8,916 nt of DNA from positions 1 to 8,916 of the forward strand of contig JAJDDL010000444.1 in the NCBI GenBank assembly GCA_029260335.1, given 5' to 3'. Source of the stretch: Phycisphaerales bacterium. GTDB taxonomy: Bacteria > Planctomycetota > Phycisphaerae > Phycisphaerales > UBA1924. A model generated the notes under the pieces. The model searched no databases. It was not told the DNA's origin and saw only the letters and a program-made list of their open reading frames with translations. This document shows positions 1 through 4,950 of this stretch, piece after piece; positions within the stretch are counted from its first letter, which is position 1; every line of letters starts with the position of its first letter. A program made the translations under genes and the position numbers.

Positions 1-470
1 AGCACCGCCGCGCGATCCATGGTGCCGTACTTCTCCAGCGCATAGAGCAGTCCCGCGACCGTCCCCGGCACCCCCACCGCCTTGCCTCCATAGGTACTCG
101 CACGCGGGTCTTGCAACCCCTCGAAATAATCCGGCCCCACCGCGCCGGGCGCGACCTCGCGATAGTTGATGGCGGTGTCGATGGTGCCGAAGCGCGGATC
201 ATCCTGCAGGTGGATGATCATGAACCCCCCGCCGCCGATGCCGCACGAGTACGGGCGGACAACGCTGAGCGTGAAACTCGTCGCGACCGCGGCGTCCACG
301 GCGTTGCCGCCCTTCTTCAGGATCTCGGCCCCGGCTTTGGATGCGATCTCATGATCCGCTGCCACCGCCGCATGCTCGAACACCCGGGCGTGGCGAGGGC
401 CGCTCGAGCAGCCGGCGAGCATGACCGCCCCAATCAACGCGACGCAGCGAGCGAATCTATGTGCATACAT
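1..470 (-). CDS. ggt: Gamma-glutamyltranspeptidase, lipoprotein, N-terminal part (runs off left edge)
   Basis: Reading the minus strand from ATG at 470 gives about 156 residues without a stop to the window edge. Residues 1-21 form a lipoprotein signal peptide: a basic start, a hydrophobic core and the lipobox L18-A19-G20-C21, so the mature protein should be lipid-anchored outside the cytoplasmic membrane. Then come hallmarks of the gamma-glutamyltranspeptidase N-terminal nucleophile hydrolase family: ADHEIASKAG, ILKKGGNAVDAAVA, a GIGGGGFM glycine-rich segment, YREVAPGA and GKAVGVPGTVAGL. The family cleaves gamma-glutamyl bonds of glutathione and related peptides after self-processing into two subunits. 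The catalytic Thr and the small subunit lie outside the window, so activity cannot be judged. An in-frame ATG at 482 is an alternative start. I prefer 470 because GGGG sits 6 nt before it and the signal peptide then begins normally. The gene is divergent from the M14 peptidase. Confidence 0.9.
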   Translation of the reverse strand, partial: MYAHRFARCVALIGAVMLAGCSSGPRHARVFEHAAVAADHEIASKAGAEILKKGGNAVDAAVATSFTLSVVRPYSCGIGGGGFMIIHLQDDPRFGTIDTAINYREVAPGAVGPDYFEGLQDPRASTYGGKAVGVPGTVAGLLYALEKYGTMDRAAV

Positions 471-596
471 AAGAATCCCCATTCCAGGCCAAATAGCCTT
501 TCCACTTGGCTCCAAGCAATCAGCAAGTAGACTTCAGGACAACGCCGAGCGATCCGTTCGGTTTCGTCCGAGAATATCCATCTCGCGGAGTGAAAA
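471..596. promoter_or_regulatory. Divergent intergenic region (ggt / M14 peptidase)
   Basis: These 126 bases separate two divergently transcribed secreted-enzyme genes and must hold their start signals. For the plus-strand gene, a weak sigma-70-like pair can be read: TTGGCT at 506-511 and TAGACT at 528-533, 16 nt apart and each matching 4 of 6 consensus positions. A small inverted repeat, CTTGG-CT-CCAAG at 505-516, overlaps that -35 element. A clear Shine-Dalgarno GGAG at 587-590 lies 6 nt before the ATG at 597. I see no convincing promoter for ggt. The regulatory role is inferred from gene orientation and the promoter match could be chance. Confidence 0.3.
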
Positions 597-2849
597 ATGA
601 GGCAAGCCTTCCTGGCGTCTGTGTTCCTGGTCTCCCCGGTCTTCGCTCAGATCAACGGCGACCTGGCCAAGCCATTCCATGATCACAAGGTCGTGCGGGT
701 CACGGTCGAAGACCAGGCCCAACTCGACGCCGTGCTCAAGGAAGCAGACCAGCTCTGGAGCCACCGCGTTGGCATCGGCCCGGTCGAAGTCATCGTCGAC
801 ACCCAGTCGTTCGATGCGTTGCGCGACATGGGCTTTGCGCCGGTGACGCTCGTTGAAGATCTGCAGGGGATGGTCGACAAGGAGCGAGCCGAGATCGACG
901 GGAGAAGCATCCTGCTCGACCTGGAGTGGTTCGAGAACTACCACCCCTACGACGAGGTCATTGCTTACAACAACGGGCTCGCGGCGGACTTCCCGGATCT
1001 CGCGAGTGTGAGCGTGATCGGCGAGAGCATCCAGGGCCGCGACATCATCGCGATTGAAATCACCGGGCCGGGCGATCGCTCGGATCGGCCGACGGTCTTC
1101 TTTAATGGTGGCCAACACGCTCGCGAGTGGATCGGCCCCGCGGCGACGACCTACTTCGCAGACCGGCTCTTGAATCTGTACGCCGACGATGGGCGGGTCC
1201 GAGGCTTGCTCGACAAGGTCGTCGTTAAGATCGTGCCGATCGTCAACCCCGACGGCTACAGCTATTCGTGGACCAACAACCGCTTCTGGCGCAAGAACCG
1301 GCGCGACAACGGCAACGGCACCCGCGGCGTCGATCTCAACCGCAACTGGGATATCAACTTCGGCGGCCAGGGCGCAAGCAATGACCCCGACAGCGATATC
1401 TACCACGGCCCCTTCGCGTTTAGCGAGCCCGAAACCGCCGCGATCCGCGATTACATCTTCACCGATCCCAACATGGTCGCCCATGTCGATTTCCATAGTT
1501 TCTCACAGCTCATTCTGTACCCGTGGGGATACACCGAGACGCTCGTTCCCGAGCCCGACTACTCGTTCTTTGTGAGCTTCAGCCAGTTCCTCTCGGACAC
1601 GATTCTTTCGGTCCACGGCGAGTTTTACACGCCGCAGCGCGGGATCGATCTTTATCCCGCAAGCGGAATTTGCAGTGACTGGACCTACTCGGTCGGCCTC
1701 AAGGGTTGGACCATCGAGCTGCGTCCCAACTCTTCCAACCCTGGCTTTGAGTTGCCGCCCGGCGAGATCATCCCCACCGGCGAAGAGAACTTCGAAGCGA
1801 TCCTCGCGATCATGGACCGGTTCAAGGACCCGATCCGCCTGAGCTTCCCCGACGGCGAGATCGACACCGCGTTCGATCTGGAAGCCACGACCGTGCGCGT
1901 CCAAGCCGAGGGCCTGATCGATCAGATCGATGGGCTGAGCTTGGAGGTTCGCCCCGATGTTTCGACCGGCTTTGTGTCGATCCCGATGACCGATCTGGGC
2001 GATGGGCTCTATGAAGCAGACGTGCCCGCACTCAGTTGCGGCAGGAGCTTTGAGTACTACGTCGCTGGCCTCACCACCGGCGGCGGGGATCTGCGCTTGC
2101 CCGAAGACGGCGACCTGGACGTGGGCGTCATCTCCGAGGTTGTCACGCACGAGGACGACGCCGAGACCGATCTCGGCTGGACCGTGGGCGACTCGGGCGA
2201 CACCGCCACGACTGGTATCTGGAATCGCATGAACCCCCAGGCGACCGAAGCCCAGCCCGAGGACGACAACTCGCCTAATGGCGTCAACTGCTGGGTCACC
2301 GATGGCCAGGCCGGCGGCGGCTTGGGCGATCGCGACGTCGACGGCGGCGGGACAACGCTCACAAGCCCCGCGTTCGACGCCACAGTCACCGGCGACTGGC
2401 TCAGCGCCGAGTCCCATATCTCATACGCAAGGTGGTACTCCAACGACCGTGGCGCCGAGCCCGACTCCGATCACATGCCGATCCATATCTCTAACGATGG
2501 CGGCAACACCTGGGTCGAGCTTGAGGATGTGACTGAGAATCGCAACGCCTGGGTGACCAAGTCGTTCGCGATCGCCGACCCGAGCGACAACATGCGTCTG
2601 CGCATCGTGGCTCGCGATGACAGCCCGGGCTCGATCGTCGAAGCCGCGATCGATGACATTCGCGTGCTCATCCGCGGCTGTCAGTACCATCCCTCGGATC
2701 TCAATCGCGACGGCACGACCGACGCCTCGGACTTCTTTGCCTTCCTCGATCTGTTCGCGGCGAGCGATCCGGGCGCCGATCTGGATCTCAATGGCACGAT
2801 CGACGCGGGCGACTTCTTCGCGTTTCTCGATCTGTTCGCCGACGCCTAA
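597..2849 (+). CDS. Secreted M14 zinc carboxypeptidase with propeptide, beta domains and C-terminal dockerin-like EF-hand pair
   Basis: A 750-residue exported metallocarboxypeptidase that should remove C-terminal residues from peptides outside the cell. Residues 1-17 are a signal peptide ending VFA-Q. Residues about 28-95 resemble the carboxypeptidase A/B activation propeptide (VVRVTVED through LVEDLQGMV). The catalytic domain spans about 105-405. By alignment to carboxypeptidase A, zinc ligands are H174 and E177 (HARE) and H300 (HSFSQL), substrate-binding residues are R232 (FWRKNR) and N248-R249 (DLNRNWD), Y353 matches Tyr248, and E374 (TIELRPN) is the general base. The residue at the specificity position (CPA 255) appears to be S360, neither Ile (A-type) nor Asp (B-type). 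Residues about 410-510 look like an Ig/FN3-type beta domain and 515-695 like a jelly-roll domain. Residues 701-741 hold two calcium-loop repeats. The start is supported by GGAG 6 nt upstream, and the gene ends at an intrinsic terminator. The family is secure, while the substrate is unknown. Confidence 0.95.
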   Translation: MRQAFLASVFLVSPVFAQINGDLAKPFHDHKVVRVTVEDQAQLDAVLKEADQLWSHRVGIGPVEVIVDTQSFDALRDMGFAPVTLVEDLQGMVDKERAEIDGRSILLDLEWFENYHPYDEVIAYNNGLAADFPDLASVSVIGESIQGRDIIAIEITGPGDRSDRPTVFFNGGQHAREWIGPAATTYFADRLLNLYADDGRVRGLLDKVVVKIVPIVNPDGYSYSWTNNRFWRKNRRDNGNGTRGVDLNRNWDINFGGQGASNDPDSDIYHGPFAFSEPETAAIRDYIFTDPNMVAHVDFHSFSQLILYPWGYTETLVPEPDYSFFVSFSQFLSDTILSVHGEFYTPQRGIDLYPASGICSDWTYSVGLKGWTIELRPNSSNPGFELPPGEIIPTGEENFEAILAIMDRFKDPIRLSFPDGEIDTAFDLEATTVRVQAEGLIDQIDGLSLEVRPDVSTGFVSIPMTDLGDGLYEADVPALSCGRSFEYYVAGLTTGGGDLRLPEDGDLDVGVISEVVTHEDDAETDLGWTVGDSGDTATTGIWNRMNPQATEAQPEDDNSPNGVNCWVTDGQAGGGLGDRDVDGGGTTLTSPAFDATVTGDWLSAESHISYARWYSNDRGAEPDSDHMPIHISNDGGNTWVELEDVTENRNAWVTKSFAIADPSDNMRLRIVARDDSPGSIVEAAIDDIRVLIRGCQYHPSDLNRDGTTDASDFFAFLDLFAASDPGADLDLNGTIDAGDFFAFLDLFADA
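2697..2840 (+). repeat. Tandem dockerin-like EF-hand repeat inside the M14 gene
   Basis: Two 63-base units, 2697-2759 and 2778-2840 (81-base period), encode residues 701-721 and 728-748 of the peptidase. Each is a 12-residue calcium loop followed by the identical decapeptide DFFAFLDLFA. Loop positions 1, 3, 5, 7, 9 and 12 are D, N, D, T, D, D in the first and D, D, N, T, D, D in the second, all suitable for calcium coordination. The pair matches the type I dockerin layout. Similar tails are frequent on planctomycete secreted proteins that have no known cellulosome. Surface attachment is an inference. Confidence 0.8.
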
Positions 2850-2877
2850 GCCGTTCGGCACCAAGTCCACATCCCCG

Positions 2878-2908
2878 CCGGGACCCTTGCAAGAGGGTCC
2901 CGGTTTTT
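2878..2908 (+). terminator. Rho-independent terminator after the M14 gene
   Basis: A perfect 10-bp GC-rich stem (2878-2887 CCGGGACCCT pairs with 2894-2903 AGGGTCCCGG) closes a 6-nt loop and is followed directly by five T residues at 2904-2908. It starts 28 nt after the M14 stop codon, so the downstream DUF4157 gene most likely has its own promoter. Confidence 0.9.
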
Positions 2909-2916
2909 CGTATGCT
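2887..2916 (+). promoter_or_regulatory. Possible sigma-70-type promoter overlapping the terminator
   Basis: TTGCAA at 2887-2892 and TATGCT at 2911-2916 are 18 nt apart and each match 4 of 6 consensus positions. Transcription would begin near 2923, just past the terminator T-tract and about 52 nt before the ATG of the DUF4157 gene. A promoter is needed in this area because the previous unit terminates at 2908. The match is weak, so confidence is low. Confidence 0.25.
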
Positions 2917-2974
2917 GGGACCGGCGGCGTGTGGTGCTCCGCGCTTAACCTCAGAAACTGAAAGAAACAACCTC

Positions 2975-3280
2975 ATGCAAGCTCCAACCCAACCGGGGGC
3001 GGTCGCCCAATCGCTTCGATTTGCGGGTGTTGACTCGGTGACCGCCGAACGCATCGCGAGCCTCGGGCCCAATCTCGGACACCCGGATCTCAAAGCCCTG
3101 TTCTCCAACCCGAGCCTCTCGATCCACGGCCCCGATCACGCGGCCGCGCAACAACTCTCAGCCGCGGCTTACGCATCGGATACGAGCATCGCGATAAGCA
3201 GGGCCGAGTCCATGAGCCCACACGTGGTGGCCCACGAAGCGACACACGTTGTGCAGCAGCGTTCGGGAACAACCCGGTAG
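2975..3280 (+). CDS. Small stand-alone DUF4157 (eCIS core domain)-like HExxH protein
   Basis: A 101-residue protein whose C-terminal half matches the DUF4157 / eCIS-core pattern. Residues about 49-70 (LSIHGPDHAAAQQLSAAAYA) match the family's VRVHTDPAAAALARALGARA-type segment. A short strand (SIAIS) follows, then the zinc-metalloprotease-like helix HVVAHEATHVVQQRSG, with H87-E88-x-x-H91. No signal peptide or membrane segment is visible. The start at 2975 is preferred over an in-frame ATG at 2912, which would begin within 4 nt of the terminator. There is no good Shine-Dalgarno sequence. DUF4157 is usually part of proteins several hundred residues long, many tied to contractile injection systems. 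Here the protein ends six residues after VVQQ, so it is only the domain. The next gene follows after 33 bp. Function is unknown. The HExxH suggests metal binding, and proteolysis is unproven. Confidence 0.75.
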   Translation: MQAPTQPGAVAQSLRFAGVDSVTAERIASLGPNLGHPDLKALFSNPSLSIHGPDHAAAQQLSAAAYASDTSIAISRAESMSPHVVAHEATHVVQQRSGTTR

Positions 3281-3313
3281 CGCAAATCGCTCAAGATCCG
3301 ATACGCTCAGCGC

Positions 3314-4111
3314 ATGGATACCAGAAGCATCTCACTGTCCTTGGCGGTTATTCTCGCGATCGGACTCCTCGCCGCTGCGCCGCTCGCCGAATCTCCAAGT
3401 GGCCCCGGTTTTCACTTTGAGACTGTCGAAACCGACGCGGGCCCGGTCCAAGGCGTGATCTACCGCCCACGCGGGCTCGATGATTCCAAACCCGCGCCAA
3501 CCATCGTCTTCCTCAACGGCTACGGCGAGTGCGGCGTTGACGGCAGCCGCCATCTCACGGTCGGTCTCCCACCCGCGGTCATGCGCCAGCCCGACCGCTG
3601 GCCGTTCGTCATCGTCATGCCGCAGAAGCCGTCGAACCAAACCGAATGGGAAGACTATGACGACGCCGTGCTCGAGTTCATCGACATCGCTGCACGCAAG
3701 TATGGCGCAGATCCCAAACGCGTCGGCATCACCGGGCTCAGCCAGGGCGGGCACGGCACGATCGCCATCGCCTCGCGCCACCCCGACCGATTCCTCGCCG
3801 CAGCACCAGTCTGCGGCTACATCGAACCCTGGCGAGCTTCCGGCAGAGCAAAGACAAAGCCCACGAGCCCAACAAGCCCCGAGGCAATCCAGGCCGCAGA
3901 CGCCCTTGCTTCCATGCCCGTCTGGCTCTTCCACGGCGAACGCGACCGTGTGGTTGTCCCCGCCGAATCGCGCACGCTCCATGCCCTGCTCCAAGAGCGC
4001 GATAGCGAGTCCAAGCTCACGATCTTCCCAAACGACGACCACAACTCCTGGGACTCGGCGTATCGCCAGAGCACGCTCTGGAAGTGGTTCCAGGAGCATC
4101 TCGCGAGGTAG
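3314..4111 (+). CDS. Exported alpha/beta-hydrolase (phospholipase/carboxylesterase or dienelactone-hydrolase-like esterase)
   Basis: A 265-residue hydrolase with an N-terminal signal peptide (hydrophobic residues about 7-22, likely cleavage near A24), so it probably acts in the periplasm or outside. The alpha/beta-hydrolase catalytic set is complete: nucleophile S143 in GLSQGG, acid D211 in HGERDRVV, and H243 in NDDHNSW. The strand APTIVFLNGYGE supplies the oxyanion-hole region after strand beta-3. Overall layout resembles secreted esterases of the PHB-depolymerase/LpqC and 'prolyl oligopeptidase family' groups often annotated in planctomycetes. Substrate cannot be told from sequence. It lies 33 bp after the DUF4157 gene and could be co-transcribed. 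However, the ATG has no Shine-Dalgarno sequence and has TACGCT exactly 6 nt upstream, so a leaderless transcript is possible. It ends 23 nt before a strong hairpin. Confidence 0.88.
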   Translation: MDTRSISLSLAVILAIGLLAAAPLAESPSGPGFHFETVETDAGPVQGVIYRPRGLDDSKPAPTIVFLNGYGECGVDGSRHLTVGLPPAVMRQPDRWPFVIVMPQKPSNQTEWEDYDDAVLEFIDIAARKYGADPKRVGITGLSQGGHGTIAIASRHPDRFLAAAPVCGYIEPWRASGRAKTKPTSPTSPEAIQAADALASMPVWLFHGERDRVVVPAESRTLHALLQERDSESKLTIFPNDDHNSWDSAYRQSTLWKWFQEHLAR

Positions 4112-4134
4112 CTTGCGCTTCGCGCCACAATGAA

Positions 4135-4165
4135 CAAGACCCGAGTGAGAGTCACTCGGGTCTTG
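4135..4165. terminator. Perfect 14-bp hairpin between convergent genes, probable bidirectional terminator
   Basis: Bases 4135-4148 (CAAGACCCGAGTGA) pair perfectly with 4152-4165 around a GAG loop. The hairpin lies 23 nt past the hydrolase stop codon and 24 nt past the stop of the minus-strand sorting-tail gene, exactly between the converging units. Neither side has a T-tract, so this is not a classical intrinsic terminator. Termination or 3'-end protection is inferred from position and stem strength. Confidence 0.7.
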
Positions 4166-4189
4166 CGTGCTCCACTTGATTGTTATCGA

Positions 4190-4798
4190 CTATCGACGTC
4201 TGCGGTTGGCGATCGCGGCCAAGCCGCCAAAGGCGATTAGTGTCGCCGGGGCGGGTACGTTGACTGTCCACACGCTCTGACCATTCACAAAGCCCTGGAC
4301 ATGCTGGGCGATCCGAAGCTCGCGAGGGTCGGCGCTCAGGGCACCGACGACATCGTCAAAGGAAATGCCGTCCAGATCAAATCGGATCGTCAACAGCTCG
4401 TCGACGCCGGCGTTGATGCCGTTCTGAGGCGAGGGCGACTCGGCGTCGGCATCGAAGATGTTGCCGCTCCATGCGCCGCCAAAGTCCACACCCGGTTGGG
4501 CAGGTTTATGCGGCGTCGCACCCTCTTCAAAGTCGACTCCAACGGTTTCGTCAAAGACATGCCCGTTGGTGAGCCCAGAGAACGTGTCCTCGAAATACAC
4601 CGCGCTCACAAAGCCTGGGTCTGTCGAGTCGTTATGGAAGACAAAGTCGATCGCCCCACCTTGATCAAACACCTCGAAGTACAGGTCTAAGCCCGACACG
4701 TCAGCGTCGTCGGCGTTCTCGTAGACGAAGAGGTCGAACCGTTGGGCGCTGGCAAGAGTCGCCGTCGCACCTACCACGCAAAGGATCTTCAGCTTCAT
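4190..4798 (-). CDS. Secreted protein with PEP-CTERM-like (VPAP) sorting tail
   Basis: A 202-residue protein with a signal peptide (MKLKILCVVGATATLASAQ, likely cut after SA) and a C-terminal tripartite tail: V-P-A-P, a hydrophobic span (TLIAFGGLAAIA), then N-R-R-R-R. This is the layout recognised by exosortase systems, with Ala where the classic motif has Glu. The body is acidic and beta-rich (FDLFVYENADD, IDFVFHNDSTDP, VYFEDTFSG), with no catalytic motif I recognise. Similar bodies occur in many planctomycete sorting-tail proteins of unknown role. The start is set at 4798 by a strong GGGAGGA Shine-Dalgarno and by the signal peptide. An upstream in-frame start at 4882 would put 28 unlikely residues before it. 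No exosortase is encoded in the window. Expected location is the outer surface or extracellular matrix. Confidence 0.85.
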   Translation of the reverse strand: MKLKILCVVGATATLASAQRFDLFVYENADDADVSGLDLYFEVFDQGGAIDFVFHNDSTDPGFVSAVYFEDTFSGLTNGHVFDETVGVDFEEGATPHKPAQPGVDFGGAWSGNIFDADAESPSPQNGINAGVDELLTIRFDLDGISFDDVVGALSADPRELRIAQHVQGFVNGQSVWTVNVPAPATLIAFGGLAAIANRRRR

Positions 4799-4804
4799 GT
4801 CTTG

Positions 4805-4813
4805 TCTCCTCCC
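4805..4813 (-). promoter_or_regulatory. Strong Shine-Dalgarno site of the sorting-tail gene
   Basis: On the minus strand GGGAGGAGA ends 6 nt before the ATG at 4798 (7 nt from the AGGAG core). This is close to the ideal anti-16S match and decides the start in favour of 4798 over 4882. Confidence 0.75.
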
Positions 4814-4880
4814 GATCCCTCTCAGGACCGATAGGAGCAGAATAGTGCGAGGTGATCCCCCAAAGCAAGCAAAAGCACAC

Positions 4881-4895
4881 AAAACCCAGGGTTTT
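4881..4895. repeat. 15-bp near-perfect palindrome upstream of the sorting-tail gene
   Basis: AAAACCC-A-GGGTTTT is symmetrical around base 4888, about 90 bp upstream of the start at 4798 and about 55 nt past the symporter stop. With a one-base centre it is a poor hairpin but a good two-fold-symmetric protein site. It could be an operator for the sorting-tail gene, or a weak end signal for the symporter transcript. The rest of the 4799-4950 spacer holds a short GCGCT-GTT-AGCGC hairpin (4914-4926) and no promoter I would defend. Confidence 0.3.
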
Positions 4896-4950
4896 TCGCT
4901 CGATTTGCGACGCGCGCTGTTAGCGCAGGAAGTTTGATACTGAAAACTGC

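Noticed and set aside
505..516. CTTGG-CT-CCAAG inverted repeat as an operator
   Set aside because: Five-bp arms are expected by chance at this scale. It is noted only as overlapping a weak -35 match.
534..2417. Long minus-strand open frames (534-1496 and 1503-2417) opposite the M14 gene
   Set aside because: They are antisense to a gene with complete M14 motifs. Their translations are low-complexity Val/Asp/Arg-rich strings typical of reverse frames in GC-rich DNA and show no domain.
2912..2974. Upstream ATG at 2912 for the DUF4157 gene
   Set aside because: It lies 4 nt past the terminator T-tract and within or next to the likely promoter. The added residues show no family similarity.
3332..4099. 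255-codon minus-strand frame opposite the hydrolase
   Set aside because: The plus strand encodes an intact Ser-Asp-His hydrolase with a signal peptide, and the antisense translation has no recognisable motif.
4914..4926. GCGCT-GTT-AGCGC hairpin as the symporter terminator
   Set aside because: A five-bp stem with no T-tract in GC-rich DNA is too weak to call.
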